Made by a program: the position numbers and the translations under genes. A DNA stretch of 64,000 nt from assembly GCA_905221605.1 (NCBI GenBank), contig CAJNDS010002320.1, positions 389,440-453,439 of the forward strand. Direction: 5' to 3'. Below the pieces are notes generated by a model. The model made no database searches. It was not told where the DNA came from and saw only the letters and a program-made list of their open reading frames with translations. Shown one piece after another: positions 42,281 to 52,892 of this stretch. Source of the DNA: Symbiodinium natans (taxonomy: Eukaryota > Sar > Dinophyceae > Suessiales > Symbiodiniaceae). Position 1 is the stretch's first letter; each line of letters starts with the position of its first letter.

Positions 42281-44259
42281 CTCGCACATCAACCTCGATC
42301 CGCGGCTTCTCGGCTTAGGGTGTAGGGTTTAGGGTTTAGGGTTTAGGGTTTAGGGTTTAGGGTGTTTCCGCCCGGGGAAGCATATAGGTTTAGGGTTGAA
42401 CCCTTCATGTTTCCGCCCAGGGAAAGTGGCCAAAATCCGGCGAGTGCTTCGGCCGGAGAAGTTCGTCCTACCGGCATGGCGCTTTTGGGCCTAGGGTTTA
42501 GGGTTTAGGGTTTAGGGTTTAGGGTTTAGGGTTTAGGGTTTAGGGTTTAGGGTTTAGGGTTTAGGGCGGAGACCGCAAAGGCTGCACGTTTGGGTTTGTA
42601 GGTTCTGAGCTCAGGGCCAAAGTTTGGGGTTTCGGGCTCAGAGCCAAAATTTAGAAGGGTTAAGGGCTTCAGGGCGTTTCAAGTTTGGATGTCCCAGGGT
42701 TTAGGGTTTGGGGTTTAGGGTTCAACTCTGGACTCAGATCTCGCTCGTGACCGGGCAGAAAGTTTAGAACTTCTTCGGGGACTAGGACACCTTCTCCACC
42801 ACTCATACCCTGAGCCCTAAACCCTGAAACCCTAAAACCCTAAAACCCTAAAACCCTAAAACCCTAAAACCCTAAAACCCTAAAACCCTAAAACCCTAAA
42901 ACCCTAAAACCCTAAAACCCTAAAACCCTAAAACCCTAAAACCCTAAAAACCTAAAAACCTAAAACCTAAAACCCTAAAACCCTAAAACCCTAAAACCCT
43001 AAAACCCTAAAACCCTAAAACCCTAAAACCCTAAAAACCCTAAAACCCTAAAACCCTAAAACCCTAAAACCCTAAACCCTAAAACCCTAAAACCCTAAAA
43101 CCCTAAAACCCTAAAACCCTAAAACCCTAAAACCCTAAACCCTAAAACCCTAAACCCAAAACTCGAGGGCCTTGCCGATCCCATGAATTTTCTGCCAGAC
43201 CTCTGGGCACATCTTCTTCCACCGCGTGAAGAGCGTTTCCGAATTGATGGGTCTCGGCCCTAGCATCCAGGGACCCCTAAACCCTGAAAATTTAAGCCCT
43301 AAACCCTAACCCCTAAACCCTAAACCCTAAACCCCTTGCATAAACTCCCAGGCTAGCCAGGTTGGGATAATGTTGAGACTTCCCCTCATTGGGTTTAAGA
43401 GGATCATGTTTAGGAACTTTCTTCAGACATCTTTCAAAGGCCGTCCTGGACACAAAGCCGCAAACCCTAAAGTTAAGCAGTTTGGGGTTTACGGTTTAAG
43501 GTTTAGGGTTCAGGGTTTCGGGTTTAGGGTTTAGGGTTTATAAGGCTTACAACCCGTAGTCCGAAACCCTGGAGCCCGTAACTTGAGAAACTCTGAACTT
43601 CGCTGAGTTGCGCACGCGCAAGGGCGCCTTGGTTGAGTCCTCTGCTTCCCGGGGGTTTAGGGTTTAGGGTTTAGGGTTTAGGGTTTAGGGTTTCAGGGTT
43701 TCAGGGTTTCAGGGTTTCAGGGTTTCAGGGTTTCAGGGTTTCAGGGTTTCAGGGATTCAGGGTCAGGGATTCAGGGTTTCATTCAGGGTTTCAGGGTTTC
43801 AGGGTTTCAGGGTTTCAGGGTTTCAGGGTTTCAGGGTTTCAGGGTTTCAGGGTTTCAGGGTTTCAGGGTTTCAGGGTTTCAGGGTTTCAGGGTTTCAGGA
43901 ACTTGGGGCGTGTAATATGCTCGGAATATGACCCTTTATCATTCCCTTAGGGGCCCTTACGGATCTCTAAAAAGGGTTCCCAGACCCCAAGGACTCAACC
44001 TCAGGGGTCCAAGGTAAAAACCCCTACTTGAAGGTTCATGGTGCTTTTAACCTATTTTAACTGTACTTGATACCCCACTTATAAGCCACTTAAGTGCCTT
44101 AATATGGTTATGAGTAGAGTTACAAGTACAGTTATAACTGGTACCATGAACCTCCAAGTAGGTTCTGCACAGGCAACGCGGCTGCGGCTGGTGAAAGGGG
44201 AGTGTCCACGGGCTTTGCAAGCGACATCTGAGGAAAAAATAAAGAGACCGCGCTTCTAG
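42281..44259 (+). CDS. Multi-exon gene, 3' part, protein not recognised
   Basis: Exons 42281-42312 (SHINLDPRLL, GC donor), 42421-42488 (KVAKIRRVLRPEKFVLPAWR then FW, GC donor), 43199-43256 (TSGHIFFHRVKSVSELMGL, GC donor), 43588 to about 43640 (TLNFAELRTRKGALV) and 44173-44259 (ATRLRLVKGECPRALQATSE, ending PRF and TAG at 44257-44259). Junctions 1/2, 0/0 and 1/2 keep phase; the last needs a GA donor. An island at 42736-42808 (LARDRAESLELLRGLGHLLH) is open but out of phase with this chain. The final exon is preceded immediately by a family G element. The sequence is basic and helical; I recognise no domain. Confidence 0.5.
42818..43156. repeat. Array of CCCTAAAA 8-mers, about 40 units
   Basis: Octamer CCCTAAAA dominates, with a few ACCTAAAA and single CCCTAAA heptamers. 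This is distinct from the usual heptamer and highly homogeneous. Confidence 0.97.
43654..43899. repeat. Array of GGGTTTCA 8-mers, about 27 units
   Basis: Starts as GGGTTTA heptamers and switches to GGGTTTCA octamers, with one GGGATTCAGGGTCA irregularity at about 43752. Confidence 0.97.
44025..44166. mobile_element. Family G element abutting a splice acceptor
   Basis: Full-length G with arms CTACTTGAAGGTTCATGG and CCATGAACCTCCAAGTAG, ending six bases before the CACAG acceptor of the exon at 44173. Confidence 0.7.
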
Positions 44260-44447
44260 GCATAGGAGGAGGTTGCCCTAAACCCTAAACCCCTAACCCT
44301 AACCCTAAACCCTGGTTGAAGCGCAGAGAACCTGTGTTACTTATGATACACGGAGGGTACTGCTGCAATACAGTGCGAAGGCCCCTGCTCAGCGTGTTTG
44401 AAAGGGCAACCCTAAACCCTAAACCCTAAACCCTAAACCCTAAACAG

Positions 44448-45543
44448 GCTGGGAACCTGAGCCCGTTTGCGTCCCAATTTGTGCAGAGGCTCCTAGCAAG
44501 CTGCAGCTCCCGTAGTCCACCGGCCTGCCCGTAGCCGTCTCTCTCGTTGAGGCCCGCGTCGGTGACCTTAGGTCATGGGTTCCCCTACTACCCCCTCTAT
44601 ACTTCCCCCCCTGTTTCCCCCTACAATTGAGGTAAATCTTTTGAGCCTAACTAAGGTTATGCAAGGGGAACCTACAAAGGGGGGGGGGTGGAACCCTAAA
44701 CCCTAAGCCCTAAACCCTAAACCCTAAGAGTAGTAAAAAAAGGGGGGTAGTAGGGGAACCCCTGAGCTCAGGGTGTACTTGGAGGTTCATGGTACTTATT
44801 ACCCAATTATAGCTGTACTTATAGGGTTTAGGGTTTAGGGCTTAGGGTTTAGGGTTTAGGGCCAGCGTCCTTGTATGGCTCTTTTGGTATTGTGCGACGC
44901 TTGGTGTGAAGATGCTCACCGTACAAGCTGGAACCTGCAGTACCCCTAAGCCCCAAATCCTACCCAGACCCCTGGGAGGATCCAAGCAGTAGAACCCCCA
45001 AGTAGTACCCCTAAGCCCTACACCCTAAACCCTAAACCGTATACTACTACTGAGTCATTCTTAGGAATCCTCCCAGGGGTCTGGGCAGAAACCTATTCCC
45101 TAAAACCCCCACACCTTACAACGCCCCTGGAAACCGGCTGTGAATGCTAGGTGAACTCAACAAACGGGGCTCTTATAGTTAACTTAATTGCGGCGATCTT
45201 CCGACTATCCCGACAGCCCGAACCACCTGAACTCTTGACGCAGGATCCCCAAATGTTCCTCCTAAACCCTATAGTTTAGGGTTTAGGAATTAGGGTTTAG
45301 GGTCTCAACGCCACAGCCATGAGTCCCCCCCAACAGGTTTGTGTGTGTAGACTTTGGGGTGTTCGGATCATGCAAGAGTCCAGAATCCGCAAAACCCAGA
45401 AAGACAAGAAGGCCAGGAACGCCTGAAAGCAAAGAGCACACACACAACAAAAAAAAAAACAAACGCTGACTGCACAGGCTTCGCAGATGGCTGAGACTTC
45501 CGCGATCCAGCTTGCGGAGGAGATATCATCAACCCTTGGTTAG
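44448..45543 (+). CDS. Candidate exons including two possible terminal exons
   Basis: 44448-44520 (AGNLSPFASQFVQRLLASCS), 45351-45426 (LWGVRIMQESRIRKTQKDKK then ARNA and TGA) and 45478-45543 (ASQMAETSAIQLAEEISSTL then G and TAG). The lysine-rich and acidic tails look coding, with good CAG or TAG acceptors. Their order, two stops within 120 bp, means they cannot both end the same simple transcript. Island 44314-44410 is also open. No family. Confidence 0.35.
44576..44770. mobile_element. Fold-back element, family N, with telomere-type sequence in the loop
   Basis: Left arm GGTTCCCCTACTACCCCC, right arm GGGGGGTAGTAGGGGAACC, with CCCTAAACCCTAAGCCCTAA in between. A second copy at 46948-47056 has the same outer arms and internal GAGGTTATTTAGGGATAACT. 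Confidence 0.7.
44962..45086. mobile_element. Long inverted repeat, family Q
   Basis: CCCAGACCCCTGGGAGGATC on the left is matched by GGATCCTCCCAGGGGTCTGGG-like sequence on the right (one-base difference), around a loop with CCCTAAACCCTAAACC. Single copy. Confidence 0.7.
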
Positions 45544-45963
45544 AGGCCTTCGGGGATATGGGGTGGTTTAGGGTTTGGGGTTTAAGGTTTAGGGGTTGGG
45601 GTTACGGTTGCCGGGTTTAGGGGTGTAGGGGATTAGGGTGTAGGGGTTTAGGGATGTAGGACCTTCGGATGGTGTGGAGCTTTTAGGCGTTTAGAACAGG
45701 TTAGGGGTGTAGGGTTTAGGGGTTTTAGGGTTTAGGGGTTTAGGACTCTTGGGGTTTAGGGTTTAGGGTTTCGGGTTACGGTTGCAGGGTCCAGGGATGA
45801 TTTTTTGCCGGCTGGGGGTGTAGAGTTTAGGGCCCCCTGCAAACGAGCCTGGTCGTAAAGGGCTTCGGGTCTGGGGTTTCCGGGGGCCCTATACGCCCTG
45901 AAACCTATTATTTTCGAGGCCAGGGTTTAGTGAGTTCAGGGCGTTTCGTGCGGAGACCCCCAG

Positions 45964-46786
45964 CCTCTGCCCTCATGCCGTTGAAGTTGTCGTGTGGCAG
46001 GTCAAGGGTTCAGGGTTTAGGGTGGGTAGGGTTTGGGGAGGGTTGGGGCTTGCCAAGCAAACCTAAGCCTAAACGCCCGAAACCCGAAACACTAAACCCT
46101 AGACCCATAAGCCCTAAGCCCTAAGCCCTAAACCCTAAACCCTAAACCCTAAACCCCTAAAACCAAATAGGCCAGAAAGCTTCAGGAGACTCGCGCCAAG
46201 GCGGTGAGCAGCCCTGAAGGCAAGAGCGAGGCGCAGAAAACGCATCTGTGTGTAAGAAGGCCTGGGCGTTAGGGTTTAGGGTTTAGGATTTAGGATTTGG
46301 GGTTTAGGGTTCAGGGTTAGGCTTTATAAGGGTTTAGGGTTTAATTCAGAATAGGGGTTTCAGATTCATCCCAAAGCGCCTGGAAAGAAGGCGGACCCAA
46401 AGGAAGCTAGTTCGGGCACCGGCGCGCTGTAAGCCCTGCACGCCCCCCCCCCCCCCCCCCCCCCCCCCCCGCCGCCCCCAACAGCCCTGATGGCCCCAGT
46501 AGCCCGACTGGCCCCAAGCTGTCACCATGGGCTTGCGAAGTCAAGCAAGGTTTATGTATGGTTTAGGGCTTCGGAGGGTTTAGGAGGTCTTAGGGTTTTT
46601 GGCTTAGGGCTTAGGAGAATTCAGGTTTTAGGGAAGTAGGAACTAATTAGTCTGGGAGGGTTCCAAACCCTAAACCCAAAACCCTTTTGGGGCTTAGGGT
46701 TTTAGGGTTCAGTCTCCATCTGCAGGTGTCGACGTACGTTGTGAGCAGCGAGGCGTCCTCCTCAGAGGACTTTCAGAAGCAGACAG
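45964..46786 (+). CDS. Multi-exon gene fragment encoding a lysine/alanine-rich segment
   Basis: 45964-46000 (LCPHAVEVVVWQ, GT donor), 46171-46251 (ARKLQETRAKAVSSPEGKSE then AQKTHLC, donor GTGTAAG region), 46364-46428 (IHPKAPGKKADPKEASSGTG, GTAAGC donor) and 46485-46549 (PDGPSSPTGPKLSPWACEVK) join in phase (0, 0, 2/1). The intron 46429-46484 is essentially a poly-C run. 46726-46786 (VSTYVVSSEASSSEDFQKQT) follows, with uncertain frame. The chain is rich in K, A, P, S and E, probably disordered. No domain recognised. An island at 47153-47189 could continue it. Confidence 0.5.
46442..46470. repeat. Poly-C run within a 56-nt intron
   Basis: About 28 C in a row. Other homopolymer G/C runs: 27258-27272, 33288-33300, 36108-36127, 38805-38817, 49088-49127, 62328-62341, 63546-63608 and 63880-63891. 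Lengths in assemblies are unreliable. Confidence 0.9.
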
Positions 46787-47067
46787 GCACCAACCCCAGG
46801 GTTAGGTGTAGGGTTTAGGGTTTGAGGTTTAGGGTTTACGGTTTACGGTTTACGGTTTACGGTTTAGGGTTTAAATGGGGTTTAGGGTTTAGTTAGGGTT
46901 TAGGGTTTAGGGTTTAGGGTGCAAGGTTTCGGGTTTAGGGTTTGGGGTTCCCCCCCATAGTTGAGGTTATTTAGGGATAACTAAGCCTGGATAAGGTTAT
47001 TTTAGGGGGGAACCTAGGGAGGCGCAGTAGTCGAGGGGAATAGTAGGGAACCCCATGGCTCTTTTGG

Positions 47068-48810
47068 TCTCTCTGCTATCATGGCCATACTCCTTTTCGG
47101 TGAATTCGGGTACCAGAAAGGGTCTGCCAGCTGCTTTCCTTCCCCAACAGGAGTGAACAGGTGCTCAGGACTCTTCTTCGGCAACGCAAAACCCTAAACC
47201 CTGCACGCCCTAGACCCCGACCCCGGGTTCCTAAGCCAAACCCTAAACCCTAAACCCTAAGCCCTAAACCCTGGCTTTCAAGTCCCGGATGTTGCGTTCG
47301 GGGTTTATGAATTAGAGTACACGGCGTAAAGTCGCAAGCCCTGAGTGCTGAAGACACGGAGTCTCTACCTGGTGCAGTAGAGCCCTTATTCCCCTTAGAG
47401 CTGATCTCTTACGGCCTGGGCAACAAAAAGCCGAAACTATTCAAATCTGAAGCTGAACTCCAAAGCCTATACCTCGAAGACCCTAAAGCCCTAAGCCCTA
47501 AGCCCTAAACCCTAAACCCTAAACCCTAAACACTAGCCCCACTCAAAACCCACCTGTCAGGCGGCCGACGCCTCTCCTCCATCTTCAGCTCGCGGCTTAC
47601 AACCGACTGCCATTTTGTCATGGTTGCAGGATTTAGGGTTTAGGGTTTAGGGTTTAGGGTTTAGGGCACGGTTGCAGGGTTTGGGGCCTGGGGCTTGGGC
47701 TTAGGGTTTGGGGTTCAGGGTCTAGGGTTTGGGATTCGGAGTTTAGGGTTTGGGAATCGGAGTCTTGGGGCTTGGGGGTTACTTGTTGGTTCTTTGTTGG
47801 GGGCTTTGGGAACTTTGGACGATAGATGTTCTGTTAAGGTAACCCTCGGCCCCTTGGTCCTTCGAATCCCCGGTCCGAAGCCCTGAGACCCGAAGCGTCC
47901 AAAGCTCCCAGTTCCAGAGGTGGTATCCCAGCAGGCAAGCACCTCCTCTGGATCATGCCACTGGCATGTCCATGGACTCATCGGCACGCAGAGCATCCGG
48001 TCAGAGCTACAGACTTGCGCGTTTCCGCAGATGCCAGCACCACCAGATCGTCGAGTACCAGATGATGGTGGAGAACATCTGCGCGCGATCGCTCCAGGTC
48101 GCCTCCGCAATCCAGGAGTGCACGGGGCACAATTGCAGCAGTTACGACAAATCTATGAAACCCTAAACCCTAAACCCTAAACCCTAAACCCTAAACCCTA
48201 AACCCTAAACCCTAAACCCTAAACCCTAAACCCTAAACCCTAAACCCTAAACCCTAAACCCTAAACCCTAAACCCTAAACCCTAAACCCTAAACCCTAAA
48301 ACCTAAACACTAAACCCTAAACCCTAAACCCTAAACCCTAAACCCTAAACCCTAAACCCTAAACCCTAAACCCTAAACCCTAAACCCTAAACCCTAAACC
48401 CTAAACCCTAAACCCTAAACCCTAAACCCTAAACCCTAAACCCTAACCCTAAACCCTAAACCCTAAACCCTAAACCCCGTAACCTCGGGAGGCCATGGAG
48501 CCATCTTGCCAACGGCCGTGTGCCTCAGCGCCTCGGCTCTTTGTGCAGACCTGGATGTGAACTTCCGACGAGCTGTTTTGGGGTTTAGGGTTTAGGGCTT
48601 GGGGTTTAGGGTTTAGGGTTTGGGGTTTAGGGTTTAGGGTTTGGGGTTTGGGGTTTAGGGTTTCGGGTTTGGGGTTTAGGGTTTAAGGTTTAGGGCTATA
48701 TTTGGTGGTTCGAAATCTGCTCTTTCCTATTTGTGTGTAGGGATGATCAGTCCGACATGGCAAGTTCTGCAGTTTCCACGTGGACGATCAGGCCGCAAAA
48801 GCAACATTAA
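47068..48810 (+). CDS. Candidate multi-exon locus ending at 48810, not recognised
   Basis: Islands: 47068-47115 (LSAIMAILLFGEFGYQK, hydrophobic), 47561-47627 (GRRLSSIFSSRLTTDCHFVM), 47935-48157 (largest; HHQIVEYQMMVENICARSLQ and VASAIQECTGHNCSS in the favoured frame; a second frame is also open), 48492-48582 (ILPTAVCLSASALCADLDVN then FRRAVL) and 48741-48810 (DDQSDMASSAVSTWTIRPQK then QH and TAA). 48582 to 48741 keeps phase with a donor formed by the telomere-type unit (GTTTAGG). Others are not phase-linked. No domain recognised. The reverse-strand ORF 47715-48110 is a shadow. Confidence 0.4.
48158..48477. repeat. Longest CCCTAAA tract, about 45 units
   Basis: Near-perfect heptamers with one AACCTAAACACTAAA irregularity near 48300. 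Confidence 0.97.
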
Positions 48811-49087
48811 CCGAGGCCCGTGTACGCCACTATCGGGTTCATGCGCTTTTGTTGGTCCAAGGCTCCCTTATCAAGTGACCAACCAACAGAAAAGTTTGCC
48901 TCATTATAATATGGGTACTGTGCTAATTACCAAGGGTTGTTCCCAAAACAATCGCAAAGCTCTTACAAAAACACTTGGCGTCTGGCAAGAGATCGTGGTC
49001 GGTCTCCCATAATCCAAATTGCGAACTATGGCCTTTTCTATGGGGTTACCCTTTTTGGGGTTGCCATAATACGGATTGCACCATTTT

Positions 49088-49127
49088 CGGGGGGGGGGGG
49101 GGGGGGGGGGGGGGGAGGGGGGGGAAT
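49088..49127. repeat. Poly-G run ending a half family J element
   Basis: About 40 bases of almost pure G replaces the right half of a family J element whose left half is at 49035-49087. ORFs reading GGGGGG are artefacts. Confidence 0.85.
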
Positions 49128-49321
49128 GCCCATCCGGAATTCTTAAAGCCTCAGGCTTCGGGCGTCTGAGAGTCATCGTCTAGGGTGTGCATGAGCTACC
49201 TTCACTATGGAGCTTCGCACTGTATTGCTTGGGGCTTTAGGGTTTGGCTATGGTTGGCTTCGGCGCGCAGGGTTTAGGATGTAGTTTTTGCCGATCTTAG
49301 GCAAAGCTGCCATCGGTGCAG

Positions 49322-50448
49322 GCAAGGACCTGCCAAGTTGTTGTGCTCACTTCGCCTTCTGCAAGTTTCCCCAAGAAGCAGTAGTGAATGCGTGCTGCCC
49401 TTGGTTATCCAGTAAGTGTCAGGCAGCAAGGCTCCTGCTAGAAGTGTCAAAAGTACTTTACGTTTAGCTATCCATGATCCTTCAGGTAGCGAGAGGCACG
49501 ACTGTATAGGGGTCGGAATAATTACGAACAGTATCCCCTTCTGGTCCCTATCTTTATACTAGTTAGAGTAGCTCCGAAAACCCCAGCCTATATTGTGCGA
49601 GAAACCTCCTCCTCTCCTGGCTAGTCGCTTTTAGGAATGCATAGGGGGAGAAGGGATGCCATAGGCAGCTTGGGTTTCGGGCTTAGGGTTGAGGGTTCAG
49701 GGTTTAGGGTTTAGCGTCCGCAAGAAGGGGACCATGTAGGATGCCGAATCGCCTGATTGAGGTTCCACGCAGGAGATGCCTCATTCTCTGATCCCCCTAA
49801 ACCCCCTAACCCTAAACCCCAAACCCTAAACCCCAAACCCCAAACCCCAAACCCTAAACCCTAAACCCTAAACCCTAAACCCTAAACCCTAAACCCTAAA
49901 CCCTAAACCCTAAACCCTAAACCCTAAACCCTAAACCCTAAACCCTAAACCCTAAACCCTAAACCCTAAACCCTAAACCCTAAACCCTAAACCCTAAACC
50001 CTAAACCCTAAACCCTAAACCCTAAACCCTAAACCCTAAACCCTAAACCCTAAACCCTAAACCCTACAGGAGTGTTGACCATGGCTGGCCACGCTGCAGA
50101 AGTGGGCATGGTGTTCCAAGCCTGCGCGCTGGTCGGAGGAGCCATCCATCAAGCCCAAATCCTTGCGGGCCTTAGGGTTTAGGGTTTAGGGTTTGGGGTT
50201 TAGGGTTTAGGGGTTCGAGGCTTTAGCCCTTCATATGGGGGGTTTCCGAAATTAGGGGTAGCTTGTTGTGGTCCCTGTTATAAGAGGATCCTGCTATTTG
50301 GGGGTCTACTTTAGGGTTCCTCATTTTCGTAAACCGCATATGGCCATCCTTGCTTGAGCTTTCTTGAAGGACCGGACTTTCTCGACAGGTTTTTTCAAAG
50401 TCATGGTTCGGTACCCACACAATGGAACTGCAGTTAAGGGATCGATGA
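49322..50448 (+). CDS. Candidate exons, two with stops
   Basis: 49322-49384 (ARTCQVVVLTSPSASFPKKQ then TAG), 50070-50168 (VLTMAGHAAEVGMVFQACAL then VGGAIHQAQILAG, membrane-like) and 50389-50448 (VFSKSWFGTHTMELQLRDR then TGA; TCGACAG acceptor). 50070 and 50389 lie either side of a long telomere tract and a family J element. No family. Confidence 0.35.
49795..50066. repeat. CCCTAAA tract, about 38 units
   Basis: Starts with CCCCAAA variants, then perfect heptamers up to the ACAG acceptor of the island at 50070. Confidence 0.97.
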
Positions 50449-50449
50449 A

Positions 50450-50794
50450 GACAACCAGGTAGCCTTTATTCTGATGCCCTAAATATCAGCAATAGACCCT
50501 CACCCTCAAATCCGAAAATCTCATACCCTTACCGATTATTTTGCATCCAGCCTGACCGGACAGAATGCCCTCCCCCTACAGTTCGAACTTCACGCAGTAT
50601 TGTTCACATTGTGTTCACTACCATTTGTTTAAGAACCCCCCCCCAAAACAAAATAGATAAACATAATAATAATAAAATAAAATCAAGAATCCACACGCGT
50701 TCTTCAAATGGTCTTCCTTTTCATGGGCAACATAATAGGAGTTATTATTCTGCATTGTTTGGATGGCCCTGAAGCAAATAGCAGCTAACTTGGA
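50450..50794. other. Stretch without a recognisable gene
   Basis: AT-richer than its surroundings, with AATAATAATAAAATAAAAT near 50665. No exon-like island supported. Confidence 0.5.
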
Positions 50795-51025
50795 TGTACC
50801 CCCTTTATACTAACAGTCCTTAATAGGGACTCGAATAGGGGGTACTATAATCCCTATGAAGGGCTGTTAGTATAAGGGGGGAACATCCCAACCCCGAAAA
50901 CCGTAAACCCTGACCCTAAACCCTAAACCTTGGAATGTTCCGCCTTTGTACTAACAGTCCTTATAGGGATTACTATCCGGGGTACCAGAATTCATAGTAA
51001 GGACTGTTAGTATAAGGGAACATCC
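50795..51025. mobile_element. Two family D elements in close succession
   Basis: 50795-50890 and 50935-51025, same orientation, both with CTAACAGTCCTTA..AGG.CTGTTAGTATAAGG arms, separated by a short CCCTAAA stretch. Confidence 0.75.
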
Positions 51026-51109
51026 CCATATACGAACCATAAATCCTAAACCCCAAACCCCAAACCCCAAACCCCAAACCCCAAACCCCAAACCCCAAAC
51101 CTATATATC

Positions 51110-51111
51110 TA

Positions 51112-51142
<31 letters not shown>
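51110..51142. repeat. (CT)n microsatellite
   Basis: About 15 CT dinucleotides after TATATCTATAT. Confidence 0.95.
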
Positions 51143-51144
<2 letters not shown>

Positions 51145-51179
51145 ATGTATATATTTATTCGTATTTATAGTTAATTAAA

Positions 51180-51930
51180 CCTTCGTGACTTTTCGGTCAA
51201 TCTGCCCCCCATTGCTCGTGACTTTTGGGTCAATTGCCCCCCATTGTTCGCGACTTTTCGGTCAATCTGACCCCAATGTTCGTGACTTTTCGGTCAATTT
51301 GACCCCATTGTTGGTGACTTTTCGGTCAATTGCCCCCATTGTTCGTGACTTTTCGGTCAATCTGACCCCAATGTGACTTTTTGGTCAATCTGGACCAGTG
51401 TTGGTGATTTTTCTGTCAATCTGGACCAGTGTTGGTGACTTTTCGGTCAATTGCCCCCCCCATTGTTCGTGACTTTTCGGTCAATTGCCCCCCATTGTTC
51501 GTGACTTTTCGGTCAATCTGACCCCAATGTTCGTGACTTTTCGGTCAATCTGGACCAGTGTTGGTGACTTTTCGGTCAATCTGGACCAGTGTTGGTGACT
51601 TTTCGGTCAATCTGACCCCAATGTTCGTTCGTGACTTTTCGGTCAGTCTGATCCCAATGCTCGTGAAATTTTCGGTCAATTTGACCCCATTGTTGGTGAC
51701 TGTTCTGTCAATCTGGACCATTTCGGTCAATCTGACCCCAATGTTCGTGACTTTTCGGTCAATCTGGACCAGTGTTGGTGACTTGTCGGTCAATCTGGGC
51801 CAGTGTTGGTGACTTTTCGGTCAATCTGACCCCAATGTTCGTGACTTGTTGGCACCGTTCTTGAGCATTTTTCGGTGTGTCGGCACCGCTCTTGAGCCAT
51901 TTTTGGTGCATCGGCACCGTTCTTGAGTGA
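51180..51930. repeat. Minisatellite: GTGACTTTTCGGTCAATCTG units of about 30 bp
   Basis: About 21 units alternating between two types, ..GACCCCAATGTTC and ..GACCAGTGTTG, then three units of about 40 bp built on GGCACCGTTCTTGAG (51851-51928). Unit lengths vary by insertion of Cs. ORFs on both strands are repetitive artefacts. Nothing else is seen here. Confidence 0.95.
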
Positions 51931-52133
51931 ACTTTATATTTCTTAATGTTATGGGATTCTTTGGGTGGGTGGGTTTGTTCCTAAGCCTAGGACTATGAAT
52001 GCTAGAACAGTGACCCTCCAGACCCGAAACCCCTAAACCCTAAACCCTAAACCCTAACCCTGCCCTAAACCCTAAACCCTTCTAGGGTTCGTTTGGTCTG
52101 CAAGGTAGGGCTTTAGGCATCTCGGGGTGCTGA

Positions 52134-52361
52134 AGGAGCTGTCCTCTCGCTGGTGCTCCGGGCTTGCATTCGGCACAACACACCGCGCAAAGGGTTCTGG
52201 TTTACGGAACTTGATCAGCCCCTTTAAACCAAAAAGGGCACCCTTTTCATTCCCAGGTTACTCCTGGGTCTCGTAAATCCCCATGAGGCAGAATCAAGCC
52301 CAATTGGGAACCATGAAGCTTTCAGAAGCAATTTCGGCCCCTCAATGACGAGGCCAACCCC
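52134..52361 (+). CDS. Two candidate exons, not recognised
   Basis: 52134-52193 (ELSSRWCSGLAFGTTHRAKG) and 52326-52361 (KQFRPLNDEANP, GA donor). High G/C at third positions. They lie upstream of the transporter gene, and their membership is unknown. A right-hand family E fragment (52205-52275) lies between them. Confidence 0.35.
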
Positions 52362-52439
52362 GAAACCCAGAAGCCCTAAACTCGAAACCCCTAAACCCCT
52401 AAACCCGAAACCCTAGACACCAAACCCTAGACCCCTAAA

Positions 52440-52730
52440 CCATAAGCCCTAAACCCCGAACCCCAAACCCCAAACCCCAAACCCTAAACCCCAAACCCCA
52501 AACCCCAAACCCCAAAGCCTAAACCCTATACCCCTGACCCTATACCCCAAACCCCAAACCCCAAACCTAAACTCTAAACCCGAAACCCCAAACCCGAAAC
52601 CCCAAACCCAAACCCTAAACCCAAACCCAAACCCCAAACCCAAACCCCAAACCCCAAACCTAAACCCTAAACCCTAAACCCTAAACCCCAAACCCCAAAC
52701 CCCAAACCCTAAACCCTAAACCCTGAACCC
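52440..52730. repeat. CCCCAAA-rich degenerate telomere-type tract
   Basis: Mostly CCCCAAA with CCCGAAA and CCCTAAA. A 64-codon reverse ORF rich in GFGFRVW is compositional. Confidence 0.9.
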
Positions 52731-52892
52731 CTCGCCCTGGGCCCTCCAAGGGCTCCTGGTTTCTTGGGAGTCGTTCAGTGAACACTGTGCATAGTGCGGG
52801 TTTAGGGTTTAGGGTTTAGGGTTTCGGGTTTAGGGTTTAGGGTTTAAGGGTTTAGGGTTTAGGGTTTAGGGCTCAGGGTGAGTAACTGCCAG

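Noticed and set aside
47715-48110. 131-codon reverse ORF
   Set aside because: The + strand of the same interval has the better coding signal (47935-48157); the reverse frame runs into CCCTAAA translation.
51185-51812. ORFs through the GTGACTTTTCGGTCAATC minisatellite
   Set aside because: Open on both strands, interrupted by unit length changes, purely repetitive.
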